The notes: generated from the letters alone by a model not told the origin. 64,000 nucleotides of DNA from Paenibacillus dendritiformis (GCF_021654795.1 NZ_AP025344.1:6253501-6317500); one strand, 5' to 3'. Counted from the stretch's first letter, positions 1 through 10,300 are shown. Numbers and translations: made by a program.

Positions 1-3000
1 TCCGCCCGGGCAAGAGCGCCGCCCGGATCCCGCTTCGCCTTCACGCGAATCCGGCCCGGATCCACCTTCGCGTCCGGCTCCGGCGGCTTCGGCGTCACGC
101 TCGGCTCCGTCCGGGAGCCGCCGCTGTCGCTCGATCCTTCCCGCTCCGGCTCCGGATCCGGCCTCGGCGGCTCCACGGCCGGCGTCACCGTCAGCCGGAA
201 GTCGGCATACTTCGACGCATCCGCCCGGCTCAGCGCGCGGATGACCGCCGTCCCCGGCTTCACGGCCGTAATCAGGCCGTGATCGCTAACCGTCGCCACG
301 CCCTCCGGCGCGGAGCGGTACACCGCCCAGATGACCGACGGATCGGCTGTCTCCGGCAGCACGGACGCGTTCAACTGCAAGGTCTCGCCCGCCTTCAAGG
401 TGCCCTCCGTCCGGTCGAGCCGGACCTCATCGACGATAACCTCCGGCAGACGGTCGACCGTTATTACGCTCTCGGCATAGACCGCCTCGACGACGCTCGT
501 CGCCCGAACGACGGCGGTGCCGAGCGCATGAGCGGTCACGACGCCATCCGCCGTGACCGAAGCGACGCCGTCGGCGGAAGAGCGGTAGACGGACCACGTC
601 ACCGTCTTGTCGCTCGCCTCGGCCGGCAGCACCGTCGCCTTCAGCTTCACGCTCTCCCCGACCGCCAGCTTCGCCTGCGGCGGGTCCAGCACGACCTCGG
701 CCGGAGGCACCGGCTCCGTCGGGCCCTTGCGCAGCGTGAACTGATCGACCAGCCGGTCGCCGAGCGTCTTCACCGTGAACGTCAGCTCGCCCCCGCGAAT
801 CTCCACGGCGCCGTAGATCTGCGTCTGCTCGCCGTCCACCTTATACTGCCACTCACGCTCCGTCACGGCGTAGAACTTCGGTCCGGTCGAGCCGCCGACG
901 ACATACGTCGTGCCCTCGCCTTCGCCGAACGGCTTCCCGCCGCGCATCGGATAGGAACGGACATAGACATGGTCATGCCCGTTCATCGCCAGATCGACAT
1001 GGAACTCGTCGAACGTCGGCGTCCACGCCTCGCGAATATGGGCGGAGTCATAGACACTGCCGTACGGACCGCGATGGAACGTGACGATTTTCCACGTCTT
1101 GTCCGTGGCGGCGAGGTCGCGGCGCAGCCACTCCTTTTGCGCCTCGAAGTCATATTCGCTGTTCAGCACCACGATATGGGCATTGTGATAATCGAAGGAA
1201 TAATTGCTGCCCTTGAGACTGTCGATTCCATTTTGCGGGTTATTGAAATGCGCCAGAAAATCGTCATTCTTCCGGGTGCCCGTCACCTCGTGGTTGCCGA
1301 CCACCGAGACAATCGTCGTATCGGTCAATATATCCTGCGCTTCCTTGAACCACAGATTCCATTCATTTTCCTTGAAGCCGTCCTCCACCATATCCCCGGC
1401 CTGCAGGATGAAATCAAAGTCCGGATGATCGGCCGCGGCTTTGCGAAGAATATTGCCCCACAGATTGAAGCCGGCGGCATTGGAGGCCTGCGAGTCGCCG
1501 AAGAACAAGAACTTGGTCGGCTCTTCCGGCGTCCCCGCTGTCCGGAACGAGCCCTCGCTCACATGGCTGCCGCCGTCGCCCACACGATAGACATAGGCGG
1601 TGCCAGGCTCCAGCCCGTCTACGATTGCTTTGTGCACGCGCACGGTACCGATATCCCAGGTATGATAAAGGCTGCTCGTGCCGTTCACCTTGATGACGCC
1701 GGCTCCGTCAAAGCCGGAAAATCCGTCCCGCTTCGCCACCTCGACCACCGTCGCTTCTACGTTCGCATGCGTATGCCAGGCGAATCCGCGCGCCGTGGCC
1801 GGATCAGCGCCCATCGCGACACTGATATTGTACGGATCGCTGCCGCCCGCAAGCGGCGATACCTTGAACTTCACGACCGGGCTGTAGCGCTCATCCTTCA
1901 TCGCCTGCAGCGCATACGCCTTGACCGTCCCGGTCAAGGCGCGGGTTGCAAGCTTGCCCTCTGCATCGGTCACGCCAATCTCCTGCCCGTCCGCCGTCAT
2001 CAGCCGTGCGCCTTCTACCGGCTGGCCCTGCTCATCGACGACGCCGAACACCGTCTCATTGCCTTGAGCGATGCCATCCGGGTTCCAGGTCAGCCGCAGA
2101 TGGTACTGCACTGCCGCCACCAGCGGCAGCCCGAAGAAATCGAAGTCGGCGTCATCCTGATCGGCGAACGCGATCGATCCCGATCGGAAATTCACCCGCA
2201 GCTCACCCTCGGTGTTTGTCTTCACCCGGTACCGGATCTGCGCCAGCACATCGTCGTCGGACAGAATCAAATCGGACAGGCCCGTGAACTTAAGCTCCAC
2301 CCCGCCGCTGGCCGGATCGACCGTTGACGCAAGATGGCTATCCTGGAGCTTAGCCCCAGGCACGACCTCCAGCCCTTCCGCCTGGGCCGGGTCGAAATCA
2401 AAAGCGATGCTTGCCCGGCGGATATCGGAAGCACGGAGAGCGGTAACATCGACCGTATAAGTGCCGCCGGCATACACATTATCAGGGCCGGTATACATCA
2501 ATTTCGGAGCGCCCGTATCGACCTCGAACCTCCACTCCTTCTCCGTCGGGTTGCCGGACAAGTCCTTGACCCGCACCTTCACCGTATGCACGCCGTCCGC
2601 GAGCGGCACCGGCGGAATATGCGTGATTTTGCCCTTAGGCGGGTACAGACTATGCGGCACGAGCTTCCCGTCGACCATCATGCGGATCGACTCGGGATCG
2701 ATAAGCGTCGTGCCCGGATGGGCCGCCGGATCATACCCGGCATCCTCGGCGTACACATGAATCTCCGGCGTCGCCGTATCCACCGTGCTGCCGTCAGCCG
2801 GGGCGAAGTCCTTCAAGATCGGCGGATCCAGATCATCATCAGCCGGCCCGTACAGCGCCCGAATCTGATCGATATAAATAACCCCTGCCGTCTTGTTGTC
2901 ATTCTTCGTCTCCATGTACCGGATCGGGCGATCCATCGTTAACGGCAACGGCCTGCCCTTCGGCACCTCCGCCTCCAGGTAGCGCCATCCGGTGAAATCA

Positions 3001-5060
3001 ACGCCAACCTTCTCCTCCGTGAAGTCAAGGGCCACTGCCGCATTATTGCCGTCGCGGATCTGGCCGCGCAGCCAGTGCGCCTTGCCGTCGCCGTAGACCC
3101 AGACACTGATCTTCTCCGGATACCCCGGAATCTGGATGCGCGACGCATCATCCTTCACGGCCAGATAGGCGCCGGATATGCCAACTGTATCGGTGAAATC
3201 ATATTCCAGCTTGGCCGAGGAAGAACCGAAGCGGACGAAATCCTCGTTCGTCTCTGCACTGACGCGGACACTTTGGTACCGGTCCCCGCTTGTCGTCAAA
3301 TACCGGTCCATGCCCGATTCGAAATCCTCCAAAATGACGGGAGGCAATCCGACATTCACCTCCATCGAGGCTTCAATGCCTCCGTAAGCGGCGACAATGC
3401 GTCCGCTCTTCTCCGTCTCTTCCGTCGCCGTGAAGACGCCGTTCTCGTCGATCGTCCCAATCGGCCCCTCCACCCGCCAAGTGAAGCGGCGGTTGTCGGC
3501 CACGATGTCCTGCCCGTCCCGCAGAGCGCTCACCGGAAGGGTAACCCTCTCGCCGGATGCGAAGGTGCGGACGGTATCCGGGAAGCGCAGCTCGGTCAAC
3601 TCCTTCACCACCTCGACCTCCCCTTGGCCAGTCAAGCCGCCGAGAGAGACCTTTACCTCGGCGAATCCGGCGGAATCGCCTGCCGTGAACAAGCCGTTCT
3701 CGTCGATGGTTCCCATCGCCGGATCGACGCTCCATTGCGGTGTGCCCGCAACTTGAGCCGGGTGGCCGTTCGCATCGATGCCCGCCGTCTGGAACGTGTA
3801 GGAAGACCCGGCCAGCACCCGCTCCAGATTCGGCTGCACCGCCAGGCTCGCCGCCTCTCCCTCCGGCGCCTTGTTCACGAGCAGCAGCCCGTTGGCCGTC
3901 TTCCGCTCCCCGCCGTCGGACGGGCGGTTCAAGATGCGGCGCTCCGGCATGCCCGGCAGCCGCGCCACGAACGTGGAGGAGCCGCCGCCATCGAGACAGA
4001 GCGCGTTGACGACGCCGATGTCCTTCATCACCTTCGCCAGGTCGTCATACGACACGCCCTCGCTGAAGCCCGGCGCCCGGCCGTCAATCTCGATCATGAC
4101 CAGCGAGCCGTCGGCCTTCGTGCCGATCGCGACGCGCGGATAGAGCGCCTTGTCGCTCTGCGGCTGCACCTCGCCGTCCTTCAACAGTTGGGCCACGCCG
4201 CCGATGGCCATCTTCACGTCGCGCCACGCTTCCTCCAGCTCGAAATCGATCGTGACTTCATCGCCGACCCGAAGTCCCTGTAGCAGCTCGCGATAGGATC
4301 CCGCCGCCGACAAGACGACCTTGCCCTCGGCGAGCGGCGTATCGCCCGCATGCAGCCTTAACTCGGACACCTTCAGCTTCAGCGTCTGCCCGCTCTTCAC
4401 CTCGCCGGACCGTACGTCCAGCACCACCTCGTCTCCAAGCTGATTCGTCATCGTCGATGTATGGAAGGCGGACGTATACAGCATCAGCTTGTCTCCCGTG
4501 CCGCGCATGCGGTTGATGTCCGATAGTTCCACATCCTTGCCGCCGATATGCAGCGTCCGCTTGAGGGCCGGACTCAACCCGTAGACGGTCGTGCCGTCTT
4601 CCTTCAGGCCGAAGGCATACCAACTGGCAGGCTCGGGCGGGCTGACGAGAATCTCGCCGTCTCCCATGAAGAGACCGAGCGGCACGCCGGTGGACATATC
4701 ATAGAAATCGCCGTTGATGGCCGCGATGACCCGGTTCCCCTGCTTGTCCGCATCGCTCGCCATCTTGGTCACCCCCTGCATGCCGTACACTTTGCCGTCC
4801 GTCATGCCCGGCTGCAGATCGAGCGCCTCATTCTTCGGATCGAATTCGATGAAATGCACCTTCTCCAAGCCTTGCGGAAGCTTCATGTTGTACCAGGTGT
4901 ACGTGGCTCCCGGGCCGATCTCCATCTGCCTCCGATCAAGCACCTGCCCGAACTCGGTCTGCGGCAGCCCGGCAGCCAGAGCTTGTCCGGCGGGAGCGAG
5001 CAGCGGCCAGAGCAGGCACAGGCTCAGAAGCAAGGCCGGCCTCTTTCGTTTCCATTTCAT
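1..5060 (-). CDS. Large secreted multidomain phosphodiester glycosidase / purple-acid-phosphatase-like protein (3' end outside window)
   Basis: The frame is open from an ATG at 5060 (AGGAGG 12 nt upstream) to the window edge, at least 1686 residues. A signal peptide (about 1-28, KRKR then a Leu-rich core) marks secretion. Residues about 60-370 resemble the NAGPA phosphodiester glycosidase domain, with the conserved DGGGSS at 357-362. Ig-like and a cohesin-like segment follow. A fibronectin-like purple acid phosphatase N domain (about 1080-1175) leads into a calcineurin-like phosphoesterase with GDS at 1188-1190, GNHE at 1255-1258 and GHDH near 1360. Two Big_2-type repeats and a Pro/Glu-rich linker end the visible part, so a wall anchor may lie beyond the edge. 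The substrate is unknown; cleaving phosphodiester-linked sugars and then phosphate is my inference. It stands alone with no operon partner. Confidence 0.85.
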   Translation of the reverse strand, partial: MKWKRKRPALLLSLCLLWPLLAPAGQALAAGLPQTEFGQVLDRRQMEIGPGATYTWYNMKLPQGLEKVHFIEFDPKNEALDLQPGMTDGKVYGMQGVTKMASDADKQGNRVIAAINGDFYDMSTGVPLGLFMGDGEILVSPPEPASWYAFGLKEDGTTVYGLSPALKRTLHIGGKDVELSDINRMRGTGDKLMLYTSAFHTSTMTNQLGDEVVLDVRSGEVKSGQTLKLKVSELRLHAGDTPLAEGKVVLSAAGSYRELLQGLRVGDEVTIDFELEEAWRDVKMAIGGVAQLLKDGEVQPQSDKALYPRVAIGTKADGSLVMIEIDGRAPGFSEGVSYDDLAKVMKDIGVVNALCLDGGGSSTFVARLPGMPERRILNRPSDGGERKTANGLLLVNKAPEGEAASLAVQPNLERVLAGSSYTFQTAGIDANGHPAQVAGTPQWSVDPAMGTIDENGLFTAGDSAGFAEVKVSLGGLTGQGEVEVVKELTELRFPDTVRTFASGERVTLPVSALRDGQDIVADNRRFTWRVEGPIGTIDENGVFTATEETEKSGRIVAAYGGIEASMEVNVGLPPVILEDFESGMDRYLTTSGDRYQSVRVSAETNEDFVRFGSSSAKLEYDFTDTVGISGAYLAVKDDASRIQIPGYPEKISVWVYGDGKAHWLRGQIRDGNNAAVALDFTEEKVGVDFTGWRYLEAEVPKGRPLPLTMDRPIRYMETKNDNKTAGVIYIDQIRALYGPADDDLDPPILKDFAPADGSTVDTATPEIHVYAEDAGYDPAAHPGTTLIDPESIRMMVDGKLVPHSLYPPKGKITHIPPVPLADGVHTVKVRVKDLSGNPTEKEWRFEVDTGAPKLMYTGPDNVYAGGTYTVDVTALRASDIRRASIAFDFDPAQAEGLEVVPGAKLQDSHLASTVDPASGGVELKFTGLSDLILSDDDVLAQIRYRVKTNTEGELRVNFRSGSIAFADQDDADFDFFGLPLVAAVQYHLRLTWNPDGIAQGNETVFGVVDEQGQPVEGARLMTADGQEIGVTDAEGKLATRALTGTVKAYALQAMKDERYSPVVKFKVSPLAGGSDPYNISVAMGADPATARGFAWHTHANVEATVVEVAKRDGFSGFDGAGVIKVNGTSSLYHTWDIGTVRVHKAIVDGLEPGTAYVYRVGDGGSHVSEGSFRTAGTPEEPTKFLFFGDSQASNAAGFNLWGNILRKAAADHPDFDFILQAGDMVEDGFKENEWNLWFKEAQDILTDTTIVSVVGNHEVTGTRKNDDFLAHFNNPQNGIDSLKGSNYSFDYHNAHIVVLNSEYDFEAQKEWLRRDLAATDKTWKIVTFHRGPYGSVYDSAHIREAWTPTFDEFHVDLAMNGHDHVYVRSYPMRGGKPFGEGEGTTYVVGGSTGPKFYAVTEREWQYKVDGEQTQIYGAVEIRGGELTFTVKTLGDRLVDQFTLRKGPTEPVPPAEVVLDPPQAKLAVGESVKLKATVLPAEASDKTVTWSVYRSSADGVASVTADGVVTAHALGTAVVRATSVVEAVYAESVITVDRLPEVIVDEVRLDRTEGTLKAGETLQLNASVLPETADPSVIWAVYRSAPEGVATVSDHGLITAVKPGTAVIRALSRADASKYADFRLTVTPAVEPPRPDPEPEREGSSDSGGSRTEPSVTPKPPEPDAKVDPGRIRVKAKRDPGGALARA

Positions 5061-5358
5061 CCCTTATCCATTCCTCCTAAAATAAAATTTCAGAGAGCTC
5101 CCTTAAGAACCAATATGTATGCCGCCGGGAGCGCCGATATGTGTTTCAATCCGCCTCTATGTCCTTCTAAAGTGTCAAACGCAGCAGATCCCTCCACCCG
5201 CCTTTCACGCAGCAATCTGAATTCAAAGTAGCATAAAAATCCGCTCCCGGGCCGTCCGAAGCCCATTCTTATCAAAATCTTATCAATTCGCCGTGCCCGG
5301 TTCGCATGCCTTAAAATTAAAATAACAAAAATAATGTTAATTTTATTACAATATGCAC

Positions 5359-5387
5359 TTACTTTTAATAAGTAATGATGGTAAAAT
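5359..5387 (+). promoter_or_regulatory. Nitroreductase promoter with YodB-like operator
   Basis: A 17-bp perfect inverted repeat, TTACTTTTAATAAGTAA (5359-5375), contains the TACT-N7-AGTA pattern known for the DUF24/HxlR repressor YodB of Bacillus subtilis. A plausible sigma-A promoter overlaps it: -35 TTACTT at 5359-5364 and -10 TAAAAT at 5382-5387 with a 17-nt spacer. A bound repressor would cover the -35. YodB controls the nitroreductase yodC in B. subtilis, and a nitroreductase follows here. No yodB homologue lies in the window. Confidence 0.65.
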
Positions 5388-5423
5388 AGGACAAACAATG
5401 ATTTTCGAGGAGGACGGTTCACA

Positions 5424-6053
5424 ATGACACAAGATTTTGAAGCTATCATCAAAGGAAGACGATCCGCCAATAAGTTTATAAAGAACGTGGCTATCTCCGA
5501 GTCGGAGCTGGAAGAGATCTTCTCGCTGGTGAAGTTCGCCCCGTCCGCATTCAATTTACAGCATGCGCATTATGTTGCCGTAACGGATGGAGAGCTCAAG
5601 GAGCAGATATACGAGGCAGCGAACAAGCAATACAAGGTGAAGACGGCTTCCGGCGTCATTGTCGTGTTGGGCAGCATGGAAGCTCATCTGAAGGCACGGG
5701 AGCTGAACGAAGGGTTGGTCCATCTTGGCGTGCTGAGTCAGCAGGAAGTGGACATGGTGGCAGAGGATACCATCCGATTCTATGAAGAGCGCGGAGAGAC
5801 GTTCAAACGGGATGAGGCGATTCGCAATGCCAGCCTGTCCGCCATGCAGTTCATGCTCGCGGCCAAGGCCAAGGGGTGGGACACCTGCCCGATGATCGGC
5901 TTCGATCCGGACAAAGTGCAGGCGATTCTGAATATTCCCGCCACCTATATTCCGGTCATGCTGATCACGATTGGCAAGCAAGATACATCCAGCCTGCGGC
6001 CGCGCGGTTACCGCAAGCCGGTGCGGGAATTTGTGACGCACCAGCGCTTTTAA
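5424..6053 (+). CDS. Nitroreductase family protein (YodC/MhqN-like)
   Basis: A 209-residue soluble protein of the FMN-dependent nitroreductase fold, probably reducing quinones or nitroaromatics with NAD(P)H. The N-terminal IIKGRRSANKF segment is the usual FMN-phosphate binding start, and the APSAFNLQHAHYV and CPMIGFDPDKV segments match the YodC/MhqN/YfkO group. Length is typical (about 200). GAGGAGG at 5407-5413 precedes the ATG by 10 nt. It is monocistronic, and the operator-like inverted repeat over its promoter suggests induction by electrophiles. The family is clear; the exact substrate is inferred. Confidence 0.92.
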   Translation: MTQDFEAIIKGRRSANKFIKNVAISESELEEIFSLVKFAPSAFNLQHAHYVAVTDGELKEQIYEAANKQYKVKTASGVIVVLGSMEAHLKARELNEGLVHLGVLSQQEVDMVAEDTIRFYEERGETFKRDEAIRNASLSAMQFMLAAKAKGWDTCPMIGFDPDKVQAILNIPATYIPVMLITIGKQDTSSLRPRGYRKPVREFVTHQRF

Positions 6054-6902
6054 CCGGGACTATTCGATCACGATTCACAGGCGGGAAGCTTTTTTTCAAT
6101 ACATAGCACGCCAAAAAGGGACTTTCCCATAGGCATTGAATCATGACGCAGGGCAAGACGGGATAATAGAGACTAGAAGTGGAAAAGACGGCGGCGGGAC
6201 TGGCGGCGGAAGAGCGTCGAGGCAGTGAATCCAGGATTTGTGCACGAAGGGTGGAGATGTCCATTGACCTATTCCAAACCTTGGCCCCCAGAGCGTTTTC
6301 AGTTGATTTTTTCTAGAGACGAGATCCACCATATAAAAATGAAGTGGCGAAAATCCCCATGGACTTCTCAACGGCCTGATTTTACGGGATCCAAGAGACC
6401 GCGTCGGATCCTGGAGGCATCGTTGCCTACTGGGGCTTGAACATGTGGAGGGAATTGCTGCTATTTTACAGGAATTTCGACTCAATGCGTCCACATCCCG
6501 AGGAATTGCTGCAAAACTACATCATTTTAGGCCCTTTTGCTTCAAGTCGAAGCGAAACGGGTGAAATTCCTGCCGTTTTGCAGGATTCCCTTTCTGGGAA
6601 AGTCGTCCCTATCGAAATGCTGCATTTGCGCAGCATTTCGCTTACCGAATAGGCGTGTCTGGAGAAATCGTGCAGTTTGGCGGATTTCGCGCCATAGCGT
6701 TTTAAATCGATTTTTTCTACTGAGAAACGAGAGCCGCCACACAGGGGAAAACTGTACTTTCGCAGCTTTTTCGGCAAGTCGCGCTGTGTGGAGCAGGGTG
6801 TGGCTGTCCCACTGTAATTAAAACCTACTTATGGAACAGCCCTTCCTCTTCCACGGCCGATTGATTTCTCGACTCCGCCTTCCCGGCTTCCGCCAAGAAC
6901 GT
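6054..6902. other. Intergenic region with degenerate repeats, no gene
   Basis: About 850 bp without a convincing gene. It holds short repeated modules: a degenerate pair at 6293-6331 and 6697-6740 (both GCGTTTT..TGATTTTTTCTA-like followed by GAGA..CC.CCA), and GAATTGCTGC / TTTTGCAGGATT modules at 6450-6640. Open frames here run through the repeats and have no ribosome binding sites. Confidence 0.6.
6450..6640. repeat. Copy 1 of a modular intergenic repeat
   Basis: Contains GAATTGCTGCAAAACTACA at 6503-6521, GTTTTGCAGGATT at 6575-6587 and an inverted repeat AATGCTGC..GCAGCATT around 6615-6638. The same three modules in the same order recur at 45542-45679, about 39 kb away, so this is a dispersed family rather than chance. 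No transposase is associated. Confidence 0.7.
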
Positions 6903-7868
6903 TCAAGAGCCGCTGCTGTAGCCTTTGCGCTCAGCCGCTTGCGGATACCCGCGATTGTCCCCTTTCCGCAGACGGTGCTGGCGCAGCCACTCCTCAAGGG
7001 CCCCCGAGCCGAACAGGACGCCGATCAGGATGAGCACGAACCCTGACATTTGCACGAGCGTGACCGCCTCGCCCAGCAGGAGAGATGAGCCAATCAAGGC
7101 GAAAAACGGATTCAGATTGATGAAGATCGACGCCTCCGCGGCGCCCACCTGGCCAATCGCGTAATTGTACGTCATATGCCCGACAGCCGTCGCGATCACG
7201 GCCGAACCGAGGAAGACCGCCCACAGCCCGATATCGGTCTGCGCCATGCTGGCCATCCCCTCCGGCTCCAGCACCCAACTTAACGCGTACAATCCGAAAG
7301 ACCCGAAGAACAGCATATATCCCGTCATCAGCCGCGGATCGAGCGTGGCGGCCATTTTTTTAATCAGAATGAAGCTTATCGCCTGCGCCAGAATGGCCAG
7401 GAACACATACACATCCCCGATCGAGACGCCGCTCATCCCCGAGCTCCCATGGGTGACGATGAAGGCGACGCCGGACAAACCGAGCACGATGCCGGTCATA
7501 TTGAACCAGGTCATCCGGGTGCCCAGGAACAGAATCGCCATCAGCGTCGTCAATAACGGCCCCAGGCCGAGAATCAAGCCGCTGTTGGAAGCCGACGTAT
7601 TCGCCAGGCCAAGCGACAAAAAATAATGATGCCCCACTACATTAAACAAGGAAGCGATCAGCACATAGCCCCATTCCTTGCCCCGCAGCAGCCGCAGCTG
7701 ACGCATCGGTATGAGCAGCAGGAACACGCTCAGCGCCGCCGTCATAATGCGGAATGCAGTCATGGTGACCGGCATGAAATGCGTCACCAGCACCTTCGTC
7801 GCCGTCACGTTCAAGCCCCATGCAACCATCACGCCGACCAGCATCAGATAGATGGCGTATTTTTTCAC
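6903..7868 (-). CDS. EamA/DMT-family transporter
   Basis: About 321 residues with ten hydrophobic segments forming two EamA repeats (first near TATKVLVTHFMPVTMTAFR, second near SIFINLNPFFALIGSSL). Proteins of this family export or import small metabolites across the cytoplasmic membrane; the substrate cannot be told. I place the start at the GTG at 7868 (KKYAIYLMLVGVMVAWGLN follows, a typical family N-terminus) with AGAAAGAAG upstream. The frame stays open to 8090, but that extension is Arg/Ser-rich and has no membrane character. The gene is divergent from the YhgE/Pip gene, and no regulator is adjacent. Confidence 0.88.
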   Translation of the reverse strand: MKKYAIYLMLVGVMVAWGLNVTATKVLVTHFMPVTMTAFRIMTAALSVFLLLIPMRQLRLLRGKEWGYVLIASLFNVVGHHYFLSLGLANTSASNSGLILGLGPLLTTLMAILFLGTRMTWFNMTGIVLGLSGVAFIVTHGSSGMSGVSIGDVYVFLAILAQAISFILIKKMAATLDPRLMTGYMLFFGSFGLYALSWVLEPEGMASMAQTDIGLWAVFLGSAVIATAVGHMTYNYAIGQVGAAEASIFINLNPFFALIGSSLLLGEAVTLVQMSGFVLILIGVLFGSGALEEWLRQHRLRKGDNRGYPQAAERKGYSSGS

Positions 7869-8126
7869 GCAAACCCACTTCTTTCTGTCTGACTTCGGAA
7901 GAATAATGGATGATTTCTTCTGTAACTTATCCATCCTCTCATATCCGCGCCATTTGTCAAGACCGGGGAGTCTCTCCCATTTCCTGAAGACATTCCTTGC
8001 GATGCAGCAAGCGCATACATATCCCGCGATCACGGATCGATCCCTCCGGCTTCGCCTGCTCCTTCCGCATGATTGAATTTCCTTTGGCAAATACTGAAAA
8101 TATTACATCTAAAAGCGGAGGCCATC

Positions 8127-10277
8127 ATGAAACATATCATTTCCATTTACGCGAATGACCTGAAGCGAATCGGATCCAATTGGGCCGCCACAGTCATCAT
8201 TCTCGGCTTGAGCATTCTTCCGTCCCTGTATGCGTGGTTCAATATTGAAGCATCGTGGGACCCGTACAGCAATACGCGCGGCATCAAAATCGCCGTCGTC
8301 AACCTTGATCACGGGGACGTGATTATGGACAAGCCCGTCAATATCGGCAATGAGGTCATTGAGAATCTAAAGACCAATACGCTCATCGGGTGGACCTTCG
8401 TCGGCAAGGACGAAGCGATGCGGGGCGTCAGCCACGGCGATTACTACGCCGCCATCCTCATTCCGGAGGACTTCTCCGCCCGTATCGGATCCGTGCTGTC
8501 GAACGAGCCGATCAAGGCCGAGATCCTCTACTTTGTGAATGAAAAAATAAATGCCGTCGCTCCCAAAATTACATCCAAGGGCGCCACCGGCATCATCGAG
8601 GAGGTCAGCGACAACTTCGTCAGAACGGCCAACCGGACGATTTTCAAAATCTTCAATGAACTCGGAGTCCAGCTGTCCAATGAGCTGCCGACCATTGAGA
8701 AGGTGAAGAACCTCGTCTTCAAACTGGAAAACTCATTCCCCCGCTTCTCGGATGCGGTGAACACCGCGATGAGGGACGTGACGACCGCGGACCGGATCGT
8801 GAACGAGGCCTTGAATAATCTGCCCACCGTCGCCCAATTGGCGAAGGACGCGCAGCAATTCTCGTCCAAGCTCGCGGACTTGCTCCAGTACAGCCGGGAA
8901 GGCATCGAGACCATCTCCCCGTTCATTAAGCAGGACCTGAGCACCCTGCAGCAGGCCGCGGAATCGGTGAACCAGGTGACGGCGATTCTTCAGAACGTCA
9001 CCGCCGACCCGTCGCTGGCCAGCAAGGGGCTTGGCCGGCTGTCGGAGAAGCTGGGCGCCGCCGTGAAGATTGCGGACAGCGCGGCCGATTGGTTCCACCG
9101 GCTCAGCCAAGCGGTCACCGGCGGACAGCTCCATGGCGTAACCGATAGATTGCGGCAGCTCTCGGACAAGCTCGCCCAGCAGGCCGCGACCGTCAATGAG
9201 ATCAAGGCCGCGGTCGATCGCGGCGAGGACGTCGGGGCCGATCTGCTGGACCATCTCCATCGGCTGTCCGAGGATGCGGGAGCCATTGCGGGGGATATGC
9301 TGAACCGGTACGACAGCGAGATTCAACCTGCCATGCTGCAGGGCGTGGACAAAGCGGCCGGGGACATCGCCAAAGTGCGGCAAGTGCTCCAGGATGCCAT
9401 CAAAAATATTCCGGACATCGAGACGTTGTTGAAGGACGCCTCGAAGGTGATCGCCATCGGCACCGAGAAAATTCCGGCAATTCAGAAGAACCTGCCTGCC
9501 GTTCAAGCCAAAATTACGGAATTTGCCGATAAAATCCGTGCGTTTGAGGAGCAGGGCGATATTGCCGAAATTATCGATCTGCTGAAGAACAACTTCGAGA
9601 AGGAGAGCGAATTCTTCGCCGAGCCGGTCATCCTGAAGGAGAACAAGCTGTTCCCGATTCCGAACTACGGTTCGGCCATGTCTCCGTTCTTCACGACGCT
9701 GTCTCTCTGGGTCGGGGCGCTGCTGCTCGTCTCGCTGCTGACGGTGGAAGTCCATGAGGAGGGCAAGCATTATACGAATGTGCAAATCTATTTCGGCCGG
9801 TACTTCACCTTCCTGACCATCGCGCTGCTCCAGTCGCTGTTCGTAACCGCCGGCGATATTTATCTGCTGAAGACCTACGTGCTCCATCCGGGCTGGTTCA
9901 TCGTCTTCGGCCTTATCATCAGCGCCGTCTTCATGCTTGCCGTCTACACGCTGGTCTCGGTCTTCGGCAACGTAGGGAAGGCGCTCGCCATCGTGCTGCT
10001 CGTCCTGCAGCTGGCCGGCTCCGGAGGCACCTTTCCGATTCAGACAACACCGCCTTTTTTCCAGGCGATTCATCCGTTCCTGCCGTTCACCTATGCCATC
10101 AGCATGATGCGGGAAGCGGTCGGCGGCATACTATGGGATATCGTGCGGCGCGACATCATCGTCTTGGCGGTCGTCGCCGGCCTCTTCCTCCTCATCGGCC
10201 TCGTCCTCAAAAGCCCGATCAACAAGGCAAGCGCGGGGCTGGTGCGAAAAGCGAAGGAGAGCAAGCTGATCCATTGA
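8127..10277 (+). CDS. YhgE/Pip family membrane protein
   Basis: 716 residues. A first membrane segment at about 15-40 (ATVIILGLSILPSLYAWFN) is followed by a long extracellular region (about 45-510) rich in heptad-like helices, then five or six membrane segments from about 525 to 700 (starting LSLWVGALLLVSLL). This is the layout of the phage-infection protein / YhgE family, which is related to ABC-2 permeases and to T7SS EsaA-type proteins. GCGGAGG precedes the ATG at 8127; an upstream in-frame ATG at 8073 lacks a ribosome binding site. The biological role is unsettled for most members. It is followed by a terminator, so probably monocistronic. Confidence 0.9.
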   Translation: MKHIISIYANDLKRIGSNWAATVIILGLSILPSLYAWFNIEASWDPYSNTRGIKIAVVNLDHGDVIMDKPVNIGNEVIENLKTNTLIGWTFVGKDEAMRGVSHGDYYAAILIPEDFSARIGSVLSNEPIKAEILYFVNEKINAVAPKITSKGATGIIEEVSDNFVRTANRTIFKIFNELGVQLSNELPTIEKVKNLVFKLENSFPRFSDAVNTAMRDVTTADRIVNEALNNLPTVAQLAKDAQQFSSKLADLLQYSREGIETISPFIKQDLSTLQQAAESVNQVTAILQNVTADPSLASKGLGRLSEKLGAAVKIADSAADWFHRLSQAVTGGQLHGVTDRLRQLSDKLAQQAATVNEIKAAVDRGEDVGADLLDHLHRLSEDAGAIAGDMLNRYDSEIQPAMLQGVDKAAGDIAKVRQVLQDAIKNIPDIETLLKDASKVIAIGTEKIPAIQKNLPAVQAKITEFADKIRAFEEQGDIAEIIDLLKNNFEKESEFFAEPVILKENKLFPIPNYGSAMSPFFTTLSLWVGALLLVSLLTVEVHEEGKHYTNVQIYFGRYFTFLTIALLQSLFVTAGDIYLLKTYVLHPGWFIVFGLIISAVFMLAVYTLVSVFGNVGKALAIVLLVLQLAGSGGTFPIQTTPPFFQAIHPFLPFTYAISMMREAVGGILWDIVRRDIIVLAVVAGLFLLIGLVLKSPINKASAGLVRKAKESKLIH

Positions 10278-10300
10278 CCTGTAATTTCTGCCATACCGGG

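Noticed and set aside
279..2327. 682-codon open frame on the plus strand
   Set aside because: Antisense to the glycosidase/phosphatase gene; Arg/His-rich translation without domains, a product of GC-rich third positions.
5090..5554. 154-codon minus-strand frame
   Set aside because: Covers the nitroreductase promoter and 5' end; no ribosome binding site or family resemblance.
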